Shown: positions 27,003 to 35,426 of the stretch, one piece after another | Layout of the letters: every line of letters starts with the position of its first letter | Numbering within the stretch: the stretch's first letter is position 1 | Source of the DNA: JAITVB01 sp031553805 | GTDB lineage: Bacteria > Bacteroidota > Bacteroidia > Bacteroidales > Rikenellaceae | Reading direction: 5' to 3' | DNA: 64,000 bases | NCBI GenBank assembly: GCA_031553805.1 | Contig: JAVBLC010000017.1 | Location: 12,307 to 76,306, forward strand | Position numbers and translations under genes: made by a program | The notes under the pieces: generated by a model | What the model was told of the DNA's origin: nothing | Seen by the model: the letters and a program-made list of their open reading frames with translations, nothing else | Database searches by the model: none

Positions 27003-27698
27003 ATGGAACAATTTCTGATGTCACACTCGGCCCAGTTTATGTTGATCATCGTCGTGGCCGTCGTAGGCTTTATCGTACAGGCCCGCCTGCAGGCGGTATT
27101 CAAGAAATATTCGAAAGTCACCTTTCCCGGTGGCCTCACCGGGCGCGAAGTGGCCGAACGGATGCTGCGCGAAAACGGCATCACCGACGTGCACGTGCTC
27201 TCGACCCCGGGCCGCCTGACCGACCACTATAACCCCACGACCCACACGGTCAACCTCAGCCCCGACGTCTATAACGGCAACTCGATCTCGGCCGCTGCCG
27301 TGGCCGCCCACGAGTGCGGCCACGCGATGCAGCACGCACGCGGCTATGCTCCGTTGAAGTTTCGCTCGGCGCTGGTGCCGGTGATGACTTTCTCGTCGTC
27401 GGTGGTGACTTGGGTGATTATCGCGGGGTTGTTGCTGATCAATACGTTCCCGGCGCTGTTCTGGCTCGGGATCGGGCTGTTGGGGGCTTCGGCGCTGTTT
27501 AGCATCGTCACCCTGCCGGTCGAGTACAACGCTTCGCACCGTGCCCTGGCCTGGCTCAAAGACAGTGGCACCTTGCAGGGCGTCGAGGTCAACCAGGCCC
27601 GCGAGGCCCTGTCGTGGGCAGCCCGCACTTACCTCGTGGCCGCCCTTTCGGCCATCGCCACGCTACTCTATTACCTGGGCTTCGCCCGCCGAAACTAA
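27003..27698 (+). CDS. YugP-type membrane zinc metallopeptidase
   Basis: 231 residues. One N-terminal membrane helix, a zinc motif HECGH at residues 103-107 in AAVAAHECGHAMQ, then two close membrane helices (SSSVVTWVIIAGLLL and FPALFWLGIGLLGAS), an EYNASHRAL segment and a last helix. This is the YugP/DUF zinc metallopeptidase family. The substrate is not known. The ATG at 27003 is used; a GTG two codons upstream is possible. The 186 bases before it hold no gene. Confidence 0.88.
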   Translation: MEQFLMSHSAQFMLIIVVAVVGFIVQARLQAVFKKYSKVTFPGGLTGREVAERMLRENGITDVHVLSTPGRLTDHYNPTTHTVNLSPDVYNGNSISAAAVAAHECGHAMQHARGYAPLKFRSALVPVMTFSSSVVTWVIIAGLLLINTFPALFWLGIGLLGASALFSIVTLPVEYNASHRALAWLKDSGTLQGVEVNQAREALSWAARTYLVAALSAIATLLYYLGFARRN

Positions 27699-27713
27699 AA
27701 AACGGCCGTCGCG

Positions 27714-28052
27714 ATGTCCCGTTTCCGTTTGCCGTCCCAGGAGGTCAATACGCTTATCGTCGCCGTCGGGGTGGTTCTCGGCGCGCTGATCCGGCGTGAT
27801 TTTCTGAATGTGGGCCATTGGCTGACAGTGGCAGCACTGGCCTATTACGTGGCGGTTTCGGCCCCGGCGGCGATCGGACGCTTGCGCCGATTTCGTGAAT
27901 TGCAGGGAACAGAACAGGTTTCGTCCGTCATTTTTATTTGTTTAGCGGTGATGCTTGTTCGCAGCGTGGTTACTTATTCGGTCGGCTATTTCGGTGTACT
28001 TGCCCTGTTGACGATCGATTTCTTGCTGGAAGAGAAAAGATTACGGAAGTGA
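27714..28052 (+). CDS. Small membrane protein of unknown function
   Basis: 112 residues with three or four hydrophobic segments (LIVAVGVVLGALI, WLTVAALAYYVAVSAPAAI, SVIFICLAVMLVRSVVTYSVG, FGVLALLTIDFLL) and a basic tail. No known domain. It starts 15 bases after the protease gene and its stop overlaps the GTG of the binding-protein gene by four bases (GTGA), so translation is probably coupled to it. It could be a small accessory membrane subunit, but nothing proves that. Confidence 0.6.
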   Translation: MSRFRLPSQEVNTLIVAVGVVLGALIRRDFLNVGHWLTVAALAYYVAVSAPAAIGRLRRFRELQGTEQVSSVIFICLAVMLVRSVVTYSVGYFGVLALLTIDFLLEEKRLRK

Positions 28053-29188
28053 AACGATTTTTGATCATATGGCTCGGTGGGCTGTTGCTCGTCGGTTGCG
28101 GCGGAAACCGCCCGGCGGCCTTTTCGCTCGACGGCTACGACCGGATCTACACCCCGAGCGAGGCCGGCGGTTTCGAACTTTATGCCTGCGGAGAAAGTAC
28201 GATCTTGCAAGTGCGCGAACCTTGGCAGGGCGCCCGCGGCGTGGAAATGCTCTATTTCCTGGCGCGCAACGGGGAAAAAGCCCCCGAGGGATTTCCGGGG
28301 ATCACCGTGGAGGTGCCCCTGCGTCGGGTGATCTGTATGTCGTCGACCTACGTTGCGCTACTCAATACGCTCGGGTGCGACAGTTGCATCGTGGGCGTGT
28401 CGGGGATGCAATACATTACCAATCCACTGATCCAAAGCCGTTTCGAAAAGGGCGGGGTGCGTGATGTGGGTTATGAAAACGGACTGAATTACGAACTGCT
28501 GACCAACCTTTCGCCCGACGTGCTGTTTATTTACGGGGTGCAGGGCGAAAACTCGCTCGTGACCGATAAGGTGCGCGAGCTGGGTGTCAAGGTGGTTTAC
28601 ATCGGCGACTACCTCGAAAACTCGCCGCTCGGCAAGGCCGAATGGTTGGTGGCGATGGGCGAATTCTTCGACAAGCGCTCGTGGGGGGCCGCCGTCTATG
28701 CCGATATCGAAAAAGAATACGAAGCGGTTCGGGAGCTGGCCCAGGAAGCAGGCTCGCGTCCGGGTGTGATGCTCAACGCTCCGTGGCGCGATGCGTGGTT
28801 CGTGCCGGGCGACCGGAGTTATATGGTGCGCCTGATCGACGACGCCGGAGGCGACTATGTTTGTCGCGGCGACGACAGCGACCGTTCGCGCCCGATCAGC
28901 AATGAAGAGGCCTATATCCTGGCCTCGAAAGCGGAGTTCTGGCTCAGTCCGGGTGCTGCCAATTCGCTGGCCGAGGTGGTGGCGATGAATCCCAAGTTCG
29001 GCAATATTCCCGCCGTGAAGCAAAGCGCCGTCTACAACAACAACGCCCGCCAGACCCCGATGGGCGGCAGCGATTTCTGGGAGTCGGGCACCGTCGCCCC
29101 GCAGGTCGTGCTCAAGGACCTGATCCGCATCCTCCACCCCGGGCTGTTGCCCGACCACGAGCTCTATTATTTCAAACGGCTCGAATAG
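28049..29188 (+). CDS. Iron-chelate/cobalamin-type periplasmic binding lipoprotein
   Basis: 379 residues from a GTG start that overlaps the preceding stop codon. A lipoprotein signal (LLLVGCGG, Cys19) is followed by a class III substrate-binding protein fold: RVICMSSTYVALLNTLG..SCIVGVSG near the start and YELLTNLSPDVLFIYG, then a long helix and a second domain with PGAANSLAEVVAMNP. Such proteins bring heme, ferric siderophores or cobalamin to an ABC importer. No permease or ATPase gene is adjacent, so the transporter must be elsewhere. No cobalamin riboswitch is visible upstream. Confidence 0.82.
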   Translation: MKRFLIIWLGGLLLVGCGGNRPAAFSLDGYDRIYTPSEAGGFELYACGESTILQVREPWQGARGVEMLYFLARNGEKAPEGFPGITVEVPLRRVICMSSTYVALLNTLGCDSCIVGVSGMQYITNPLIQSRFEKGGVRDVGYENGLNYELLTNLSPDVLFIYGVQGENSLVTDKVRELGVKVVYIGDYLENSPLGKAEWLVAMGEFFDKRSWGAAVYADIEKEYEAVRELAQEAGSRPGVMLNAPWRDAWFVPGDRSYMVRLIDDAGGDYVCRGDDSDRSRPISNEEAYILASKAEFWLSPGAANSLAEVVAMNPKFGNIPAVKQSAVYNNNARQTPMGGSDFWESGTVAPQVVLKDLIRILHPGLLPDHELYYFKRLE

Positions 29189-29241
29189 TCTGGATTTTAT
29201 ATTCTCTCGAGGGCAACGCAAAAAGTGTCCCGTAAATTGAT

Positions 29242-29249
29242 TACCTTTG
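29242..29249 (+). promoter_or_regulatory. Bacteroidota -7 box for ftsY
   Basis: TACCTTTG, exact fit, 23 bases before the chosen ftsY start, giving a leader of roughly 15 bases. Confidence 0.6.
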
Positions 29250-29272
29250 CGTTTTGCAAGAAATCAATTACT

Positions 29273-30253
29273 ATGGGACTATTCGATTTTTTCTCCAAAA
29301 AAGACAAAGACCAAAATCAACATAAAGAGGAAAAGGAAACCCTCGACCGTGGCCTTGAAAAGACCAAGGAGGGGGTCTTTTCGAAGTTGGCGCGTGCCGT
29401 AGCAGGGAAATCGCGCGTCGACGAGGAGGTGCTCGACAACCTCGAGGAGGTGCTCATCACCTCCGACGTGGGCGTGGAAACCACCGTCGAGATCATCCGT
29501 CGCATCGAGGCCCGCGTGGCCCGCGACAAATATATGGGCGTGGACGAGCTCAACACCATCCTGCGCGAAGAGATCGCCGCCCTGCTCGAAGAGAACCAGA
29601 CCAACGCCGAGGGCGGATTTTTCCGCCAGCGGACGATCGACGGCCCGTTTGTCATTATGGTGGTCGGGGTCAACGGCGTGGGCAAAACCACGACCATCGG
29701 CAAACTGGCCGCCCAATGGGTCAAGGCCGGGAAAAAGGTTTACATCGGCGCGGCCGATACGTTCCGTGCTGCCGCGATCGACCAGCTGGCCGTCTGGGCC
29801 GAGCGGGCCGGGGCGACGATGGTGCGCCAGGAGATGGGGTCCGACCCCGCTTCGGTCGCTTTCGACACGCTCACTTCGGCCAAGGCCAACGGCGCCGACA
29901 TCGTGCTGATCGACACCGCCGGACGGCTCCACAACAAGATCGGGCTGATGAACGAACTCACCAAGATCCGCAACGTGATGCAGAAGGTGATTCCCGATGC
30001 GCCCCACGAAGTGATGCTGGTGCTCGACGGGTCGACCGGGCAGAACGCCTTCGAACAGGCCAAACAGTTTACCCAGGCTACCCAGGTCACCTCGCTCGCC
30101 ATCACCAAGCTCGACGGCACGGCCAAGGGCGGGATGGTGATCGGCATTTCCGACCGCTTCAAGATTCCGGTGGTTTATATTGGGGTGGGCGAAGGGATTA
30201 ACGACCTGCAGGTGTTTAACCGACGGACGTTTGTCGATAGTTTGTTCGGGTAG
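29273..30253 (+). CDS. ftsY: Signal recognition particle receptor FtsY
   Basis: 326 residues. A short charged N-terminus (FFSKKDKDQNQHKEEKE) replaces the long acidic A domain of the E. coli protein; then the N domain and the SRP GTPase G domain with GVNGVGKTTTIGKLA (G1), DTFRAAA, DTAGR (G3) and TKLDG (G4). It docks ribosome-SRP complexes at the inner membrane. The ATG at 29273 is chosen because an upstream start at 29225 precedes the promoter. Confidence 0.96.
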   Translation: MGLFDFFSKKDKDQNQHKEEKETLDRGLEKTKEGVFSKLARAVAGKSRVDEEVLDNLEEVLITSDVGVETTVEIIRRIEARVARDKYMGVDELNTILREEIAALLEENQTNAEGGFFRQRTIDGPFVIMVVGVNGVGKTTTIGKLAAQWVKAGKKVYIGAADTFRAAAIDQLAVWAERAGATMVRQEMGSDPASVAFDTLTSAKANGADIVLIDTAGRLHNKIGLMNELTKIRNVMQKVIPDAPHEVMLVLDGSTGQNAFEQAKQFTQATQVTSLAITKLDGTAKGGMVIGISDRFKIPVVYIGVGEGINDLQVFNRRTFVDSLFG

Positions 30254-30304
30254 GATTTTGGCACTGGGCTTTGCTCCGCGCTTTTGTATATTGGCCCTCG
30301 CACA

Positions 30305-30364
30305 AGAGATTTTTATGCATTGGAGGATGCACTTTCTTGAGCCGGGTCGGGGCATAAAAATCTC
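30305..30364. repeat. Intergenic hairpin repeat, type B
   Basis: Arms agatttttatgc (30307-30318) and gcataaaaatct (30352-30363) enclose 33 bases containing GGAGG and GCCGGGTCGG. Copies with the same arms lie at 33031-33089 and 39913-39998, with a variant at 39789-39845. Preceded by gcacaaga, which recurs before upp. Confidence 0.7.
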
Positions 30365-30404
30365 GGGGTAAGCTGGCCACTACGCATTTCCCTTTGAGGG
30401 AACT

Positions 30405-30500
30405 GCCGCTTTTGATAAAAAGCGGCACCAAAAATTTTTCTGGAACCGAAACGAAGTGGAGCTCAGCGAAGCTAAAACTTCGTTTTCCTGGGTTGACTTT
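30405..30500. repeat. Intergenic repeat, type A single arm
   Basis: Starts with a palindromic head gccgcttttgataaaaagcg (30405-30424) and continues through aaaaatttttctggaaccga, cgaagtggagctcagcgaag and aaacttcgttttcctggg. Nearly identical sequence occurs in reverse orientation at 32855-32988. It ends about 18 bases before the tsaC start. Confidence 0.7.
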
Positions 30501-30517
30501 GATTTAAACCGTTAGTT

Positions 30518-31084
30518 ATGTTGGACGACCAAATCGCACAAGCGCTCGAAATCCTCCGCCGCGGCGGAATCATCCTATACCCCACCGACACCGTCTGGGG
30601 GATCGGCTGCGACGCCACAAATGCCGCCGCCATCGACCGCATCTACACCCTCAAGCAACGCACGGACAAAAAAAGCATGATCGTGCTGGTCGATAAGTTA
30701 GACAACGTGTCGCGCTATGTACAGGCCGTTCCCGAAGTCGCCTGGCAACTCCTCGAAGTCGCCGACAAGCCCCTGACCCTCATTCTTCCCCAAGGCCGCG
30801 GCGTGGCCGAAAACCTCCTCCCCGAAGAAGGTACGATCGCCATCCGCATTCCCGACCACGAATTTTGCAAGAAGCTGATATACAAACTCGGCCGTCCGTT
30901 GGTGTCGACTTCGGCCAACCTTTCGGGCGGATCAACCCCGGCCACTTTCTCGGAAATTCCGGCCGAAATCAAAAGAGGCGTCGATATGGTCATCGACCCT
31001 GCTCTGGAAGGCAAGCCTACCCGCCGGCCGTCGAGCATCATCAGCCTCGGTTCCGGCGGCGAAATCAAGATCATCAGGGAATGA
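30518..31084 (+). CDS. tsaC: L-threonylcarbamoyladenylate synthase (TsaC/YrdC/Sua5)
   Basis: 188 residues, YrdC domain only (no Sua5 C-terminal domain). Motifs: GGIILYPTDTVWGIGCDATNAAAIDRIYTLKQR, KKSMIVLV, KPLTLILPQGRGVAENLLPEEGTIAIRIPDHEF, and PLVSTSANLSGGSTP. It makes threonylcarbamoyl-AMP from threonine, bicarbonate and ATP for t6A37 modification of tRNA. It heads a tight run of four genes (6-base gap to the GNAT gene). Confidence 0.93.
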   Translation: MLDDQIAQALEILRRGGIILYPTDTVWGIGCDATNAAAIDRIYTLKQRTDKKSMIVLVDKLDNVSRYVQAVPEVAWQLLEVADKPLTLILPQGRGVAENLLPEEGTIAIRIPDHEFCKKLIYKLGRPLVSTSANLSGGSTPATFSEIPAEIKRGVDMVIDPALEGKPTRRPSSIISLGSGGEIKIIRE

Positions 31085-31090
31085 CCCCCA

Positions 31091-31537
31091 ATGGAAATAG
31101 AACGGATCACAACAGATAAAAAGCAATTCCTCGACCTGCTTCTGCTGGCCGACGAACAGGAAAGCATGATTGATCGCTATCTGGAGCAGGGCGAAATGTT
31201 CGCGTTGTATGACGGTGATCTGAGAAGCGTCTGCGTCGTTGTGCCGCTTGATGGGGAAACCTGCGAATTGAAAAATATCGCCACTTACCCGGAATACCAG
31301 GGCAAGGGTTACGGCAAGGCGTTGATCGGATTTATTTCCGAACAATACAAAAGCAGATACAAGACGATGCTTGTCGGGACGGGCGACTGCCCCACGATTT
31401 TGTCATTTTACCGGCATTGCGGATTTGAGAAATCACATCGTATCGAGAACTTTTTTACGGATAATTACGACCACCCCATCTTCGAAGAGGGCGTGCAGCT
31501 CGTCGATATGGTCTATTTAAAGAAAAACCTATGGTAG
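31091..31537 (+). CDS. GNAT family N-acetyltransferase
   Basis: 148 residues. The acetyl-CoA-binding loop is YPEYQGKGYGKALI near residues 67-80 (Q/RxxGxG/A type), with CELKNIAT as the preceding beta strand and LSFYRHCGFE as the C-terminal family motif. Substrate unknown; a protein or small-molecule amine. Its last codons overlap the next gene by seven bases. Confidence 0.85.
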   Translation: MEIERITTDKKQFLDLLLLADEQESMIDRYLEQGEMFALYDGDLRSVCVVVPLDGETCELKNIATYPEYQGKGYGKALIGFISEQYKSRYKTMLVGTGDCPTILSFYRHCGFEKSHRIENFFTDNYDHPIFEEGVQLVDMVYLKKNLW

Positions 31538-31947
31538 AAACGCCGATACAAATGCGGTTCAACGACACCGATATGTTGGGCCACGTCAATAACGTCAACC
31601 TGCAGCACTACTTTGACCTCGGCAAGACGGAGTATTTCCGAAAAGTGCTCGACCAACCCATCGGGCGTGGCGAGCAGGGGCTGATCCAGAAAGCGATCCA
31701 CACCACCTATGAGGCGCAAACCCGCCTGGGCGAACCCATCGCCGTGACCACCGTCATCGAGCGGATCGGCAACAAAAGCATCACGTTCCACCAGGAGGTG
31801 ATCAATACCGGAACGCGCCAGGTGAAAGCGATCTGCACCTCGACCCTGGTGGCGTTCGACTACCGGTCGCAACAACCGATTCCCGTCCCGGCCGACTGGC
31901 GCCGGATGATCACCGTGGCCGAAGGGCCCGGGGTTGAGCAGGCGTAA
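31531..31947 (+). CDS. 4HBT-type acyl-CoA thioesterase
   Basis: 138 residues, a single hotdog domain of the 4-hydroxybenzoyl-CoA thioesterase/YbgC type: MRFNDTDMLGHVNNVNLQHYFDLG with the catalytic Asp of DTDMLGHVNN. Overlaps the GNAT gene by seven bases and is followed after three bases by the EamA gene, so it is part of the tsaC operon. Confidence 0.87.
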   Translation: MVETPIQMRFNDTDMLGHVNNVNLQHYFDLGKTEYFRKVLDQPIGRGEQGLIQKAIHTTYEAQTRLGEPIAVTTVIERIGNKSITFHQEVINTGTRQVKAICTSTLVAFDYRSQQPIPVPADWRRMITVAEGPGVEQA

Positions 31948-31950
31948 GCG

Positions 31951-32844
31951 ATGTGGCTCACACTGGCGGTTTTTTCGGCCCTCACCCTCGGGGCGTATGA
32001 GGTGGCCAAGAAGATGGCGTTGGACCGCAACGCCGTCATTCCCGTACTGTTTTTAAACATCCTGATCAGCGCCGCCATTTTTCTGCCGTTTTCCGTGTTG
32101 TCGGCCACCACTTCGGTGCTGGACGGGACGCCTGTCCGTGTCGGGGCGGTTTCGATGCTCGCCCATGCGGGCATCTTCCTGAAGGCGATCATCGTGCTTT
32201 CGTCGTGGCTCTTCGCCTATTTTGCGATGAAGCACCTGCCGATCATCATTGTCACTTCGATCAAATCGACCCAACCGGTGTTTGTGCTGGTCGGTGCGAT
32301 CCTACTCTTCGGCGAACACCTCAACGGGTGGCAATGGGCGGGGATGGTGCTGGCTATCGTCGCGCTGATCTTCTTTTCGTCGGTGGGCAAACGCGAGGGC
32401 ATCGGGGCTGAAAACAACCGGTGGGTCGTGTTCATTTTCCTGGCGACGTTGCTCGGGGCGGTGAGCAGCCTATGGGACAAGCACCTGGTGATGGCGTTCG
32501 ATCGGGTGGCGGTGCAGGTCTACACGGCTTATTACCAGACGCTGCTGATGATCCCGATCTTCTTCCTGATATGGTATCCCAGGCGGAAGCAGACCACGCC
32601 TTTTGTGTGGCGGGGGGCGATCGTGTGGATCTCGGTGCTGCTGACGATCAGTGATTTTGCCTATTTTTATTCGCTGAGTATCGACGATTCGCTGATCTCG
32701 GTGGTGTCGACGATCCGCAAGGGCGGGGTGATCGTGCCGTTTGTGGCCGGGGCGGTGATGTTCCGAGAGAAGCATATTGGGTGGAAGGCAGCGTTGCTTG
32801 CCATTCTGCTGCTCGGGATTGGGCTGCTTTATTTCGGCTCTTAG
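31951..32844 (+). CDS. EamA/DMT family transporter
   Basis: 297 residues with about ten hydrophobic helices in two EamA repeats (KAIIVLSSWLFAYFAMKHLPIIIVTSIKSTQPVFVLVGAIL spread over residues 71-111 in the first; AYFYSLSIDDSLISVVSTIRKGGVIVPFV in the second). These inner-membrane proteins export or import small metabolites such as amino acids or nucleotide derivatives. Substrate not predictable. Last gene of the tsaC operon; a type A repeat follows. Confidence 0.86.
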   Translation: MWLTLAVFSALTLGAYEVAKKMALDRNAVIPVLFLNILISAAIFLPFSVLSATTSVLDGTPVRVGAVSMLAHAGIFLKAIIVLSSWLFAYFAMKHLPIIIVTSIKSTQPVFVLVGAILLFGEHLNGWQWAGMVLAIVALIFFSSVGKREGIGAENNRWVVFIFLATLLGAVSSLWDKHLVMAFDRVAVQVYTAYYQTLLMIPIFFLIWYPRRKQTTPFVWRGAIVWISVLLTISDFAYFYSLSIDDSLISVVSTIRKGGVIVPFVAGAVMFREKHIGWKAALLAILLLGIGLLYFGS

Positions 32845-32854
32845 TTGGTTACCG

Positions 32855-32988
32855 CAAAGTCACTCCAGGAAAACGAAGTTTTAGCTTCGCTGAGCTCCAC
32901 TTCGTTTCGGTTCCAGAAAAATTTTTAACTGCGTTGAGCTCGTCTGCCTTCGGCAACCTTGGTTGCGGCGCTTTTTATAAAAAGCGCC
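32855..32988. repeat. Intergenic repeat, type A single arm, reverse orientation
   Basis: Reverse complement of the 30405-30500 copy with an extra 30-base insert: caaagtcactccaggaaaac at the gene side, ttccagaaaaatttttaact in the middle, and palindromic head ggcgctttttataaaaagcg (32967-32986) at the far end. It begins about 11 bases after the transporter stop codon. Nothing else occupies 32845-33152 except the type B copy and a hairpin. Confidence 0.7.
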
Positions 32989-33030
32989 AGTCCCCTCGGC
33001 GCAGCCCAATGCGCGGAGGGCACCTTACCC

Positions 33031-33089
33031 AGAGATTTTTAGCCCGATCCGGCACTTTAGAGGTTACCTCCCTATGCATAAAAATCTCT
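33031..33089. repeat. Intergenic hairpin repeat, type B, reverse orientation
   Basis: Arms agagattttt and gcataaaaatctct around a loop which, read in reverse complement, contains GGGAGG and GTGCCGGATCGGG, like the copy at 30305. The left arm has lost the atgc end. Confidence 0.65.
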
Positions 33090-33109
33090 TGTGCGCGGGC
33101 CAAAACAGT

Positions 33110-33131
33110 ACGGCGGGCATTTGCCCGCCGT
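33110..33131 (-). terminator. Hairpin downstream of the terminase cassette
   Basis: Stem ACGGCGGGCA / TGCCCGCCGT with a two-base loop; on the minus strand it is followed by actgtttt. Likely terminator for the minus-strand terminase genes. Confidence 0.55.
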
Positions 33132-33152
33132 ACCTGTTTACAGCATAACCTA

Positions 33153-34607
33153 TTACTTCGAAAAAGCCACCTTACGAACCCCTTTGTCTCCGCGAGCGTT
33201 AAGCACTTCAACCTCGACGATGCCTGTGAGCACGTCGGCTGCGTCGTGCCACCGGTTGAGGCGGAACGTGCGGCGGTAGCCCCCGAGGTGGGTGGCAAAA
33301 TCGGGCCAGCGGCTGCGCCAGTCGGCCGGCATCACCACGTGGCGCAACACCGTCGGGGCATTGGTCAGGATGCGCGACTCTTTGTTCGCCCCCTGGTGGA
33401 ACCACTCGACCTTGGTCACCCGCGCCATCCGTTGCACCTGCCGGGCAAAGCCCCGCCCGCCATTGTTGCTTTCGACCGTCGCCACACGTGTCTGTTGGCG
33501 GTTGAGCATCGCCGCGACGGCTTCTTCGGTGTACTCCATCGTTTCCTGGGTGTAGACCACGTCGGTCACGTAGACCATCCCTTCGCGCGAGACGTCGTAA
33601 CAGACCGAGCACAAAAAATCGTCGCCCGTGTCGGCCGTGTCGGTGTAGTTGCCTTTTCGAATGATTTCCTCTTCGGGCAGGGCGGAGTAAGTGCGCAGCG
33701 CGTCGCCGTAGAGCAATTGGTCGCGGGTGAGCGGCGCTCCCTGGTACATGCACGAAAACATCACGCGGTCCAACTCGCGTTTCTCTTCCAACAGGCGCAA
33801 CGAATGGCGCTCGGGCCAGAGCGGCTCGCCCTCCGGGCGCGGGTCGAGCGGGGTGGGGGCGCTTTCCTTGATCGCTTCGAAATTGAGCCGGAACCAATGG
33901 TCGGCGGGCGTGTCGCCGATCTGATCCGCCGAGCGGAGGTCGACGATCCGCTCCTTGCGCCCGATGCGCCCGATCAGGTCGTCGTCGTTCCAGCGGGTGA
34001 AGACGATCAGCTCGCGGCTCGCGTTGTGCAGGCGGGTGCGCACGACCGACGTGTACCACTCCCAGGCGTTGTCGCGCACCGTGGGCGAATTGGCTTCGAG
34101 CGCGTCTTTGTAGAGGTCGTCGAGGATCATCACGTCGACCGGGTTGCCGGTGAGCGATCCCTCTCGGCCGGTGGCGATCAATCCTCCGTTGTGGCCCACG
34201 ATCTCAAATTCCTCGGCGGTGCGGGTATAACCTTTCTCGCCGCCCTGCTTGAGGCGCGAGGCCGGGAAGGCGAGGCGGTAGTTGCGACTGTCCATCACCC
34301 GCTGGATCTGGCGGTTGAACTTTGCCGCAAGCGAAAAACTGTACGAAGCGACAGCGATCCGGCAATCGGGATCGATGCCCAGCAACCATGCCGGCAACAG
34401 CACCGACGCTCCGAGTGATTTCCCGTGTTGTGGCGGCAGGGTGACGATCAGCCGCCGGATTTTTCCATCCGCGAATTTTTCGAGAATTTGGTAATAGCTT
34501 TCGTGGAACGACGTGAAACTCATCGGCCGGTGGACAAACCGGGCGAAGTCGCGCAGGTCTCGCCGGGCCAGTTCGGCGCGGGCTTCGGTTGGCGTGGGAC
34601 GATTCAT
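33153..34607 (-). CDS. Phage terminase large subunit
   Basis: 484 residues. ATPase part: Walker A-like LPPQHGKS (57-64) and Walker B VMILDDLY (159-166). C-terminal RNase H-like nuclease: CYDVSREGMVYVTDVVYTQ with the first acidic residue, VESNNGGRGFARQ, and WHDAADVLTGIVEVE with the last acidic pair. Both domains look intact. In phages this protein cuts concatemeric DNA and powers packaging. Here it lies with only two small upstream genes and no portal, capsid or tail genes, so it is a remnant or an exapted gene. Its start overlaps the preceding gene by four bases (ATGA). Confidence 0.85.
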   Translation of the reverse strand: MNRPTPTEARAELARRDLRDFARFVHRPMSFTSFHESYYQILEKFADGKIRRLIVTLPPQHGKSLGASVLLPAWLLGIDPDCRIAVASYSFSLAAKFNRQIQRVMDSRNYRLAFPASRLKQGGEKGYTRTAEEFEIVGHNGGLIATGREGSLTGNPVDVMILDDLYKDALEANSPTVRDNAWEWYTSVVRTRLHNASRELIVFTRWNDDDLIGRIGRKERIVDLRSADQIGDTPADHWFRLNFEAIKESAPTPLDPRPEGEPLWPERHSLRLLEEKRELDRVMFSCMYQGAPLTRDQLLYGDALRTYSALPEEEIIRKGNYTDTADTGDDFLCSVCYDVSREGMVYVTDVVYTQETMEYTEEAVAAMLNRQQTRVATVESNNGGRGFARQVQRMARVTKVEWFHQGANKESRILTNAPTVLRHVVMPADWRSRWPDFATHLGGYRRTFRLNRWHDAADVLTGIVEVEVLNARGDKGVRKVAFSK

Positions 34608-34987
34608 TGCGAGGAGGGTGCTGTTTCTGAAAGTTTGGCCAGTTCCCGGAGCGTGTTCTCGGACAGCGTCGACAGGTCGGCTCCGGCGGGCAACTCGATA
34701 GCGTCATCGACCGCTCCCGGTTTCTGCTTCCAAAGGTGGGGCGCGCGGTTGGTGAGGGCGAAAAAGATGGCATTCAGGTCGGGCTGGATGTCGCGCGTGG
34801 TTTCGACCCGTTCTTTCAGAACAGGCTCTCCCTCGGGCGAGCGGGTATAGACGATCTTGACCTCGGCCACTTTATACCCCTTGATCTTTTTGCGCAGCGC
34901 CGCCAACGCCTCGTCGTAGCAAAGCTCCAGCGTGTCGTTGCCCGCAGTCGCTTTGGCCGGCGCTTCCGATTTTTTAGCGCGGGCCAT
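34604..34987 (-). CDS. Small protein upstream of terminase, possible small terminase subunit
   Basis: 127 residues from the ATG at 34987, which shares one base with the stop of the previous gene (TAATG). A lysine-rich N-terminus (ARAKKSEAPAKATAG) precedes a helical region (LCYDEALAALRKKIKGYKVAEVKIVYT). The position directly before the large subunit fits a small terminase or DNA-binding packaging protein, but no diagnostic motif was found. A longer frame from 35071 overlaps the upstream gene and is unlikely. Confidence 0.5.
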   Translation of the reverse strand: MARAKKSEAPAKATAGNDTLELCYDEALAALRKKIKGYKVAEVKIVYTRSPEGEPVLKERVETTRDIQPDLNAIFFALTNRAPHLWKQKPGAVDDAIELPAGADLSTLSENTLRELAKLSETAPSSQ

Positions 34988-35277
34988 TACAAAAGAAACG
35001 TTTTCAGTTCGCTCCAGCTGAAGTCGTTGGCGGCATCGGTTCCGTCGACCGACAACCGGAACTCCCACCACACGGGGACGATGTTCTCAATCATGCCCGA
35101 CCGGTCGCCCCGCTCCGTTTCGCTTTGGCGGTAGACGATCAGCGTGGCGATCAGCGCGGCGTAGCCCTGCGGCGTGTCACACACCACGCGGCCGTTAAAG
35201 AATGAAGCCCCGTCACCGAGCATTTCGAGTAGCCGGTGAGCGATGGCAGCATACGTTTCGGTAGAAATAATAATCAT
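34987..35277 (-). CDS. Hypothetical phage-associated protein
   Basis: 96 residues (start MIIISTETYAAIAHRLLEML). The sequence WWEFRLSVDGTDAANDFSWSELKTFLL ends the protein. No family recognised. It is the first gene of the three-gene terminase cassette, whose reading frames overlap throughout (TAATG, then ATGA). A minus-strand -7 box lies about 85 bases upstream. Confidence 0.5.
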   Translation of the reverse strand: MIIISTETYAAIAHRLLEMLGDGASFFNGRVVCDTPQGYAALIATLIVYRQSETERGDRSGMIENIVPVWWEFRLSVDGTDAANDFSWSELKTFLL

Positions 35278-35317
35278 TTTTTGAATCTGAAAATTTTGGT
35301 TTATTGCGTTGTTTGTG

Positions 35318-35367
35318 TACTTTTGCTTGCAAACGCAGCGATTAATCAATTTCACATTGCAAATATA
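35318..35367. promoter_or_regulatory. Divergent promoter/operator region of repressor and terminase cassette
   Basis: A plus-strand TACTTTTG (35318-35325) points to the repressor; a minus-strand TATATTTG (35360-35367) points to the terminase cassette. The two overlap head to head, and the block between them contains spaced ttgcaaa / tgcaaaa repeats that could be operator half-sites. The role as operator is inferred. Confidence 0.4.
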
Positions 35368-35426
35368 TACTGCAAAAATTCAAAAAACAAATAAAAGCCC
35401 CAATATTAAGATAAATAATTGAACAA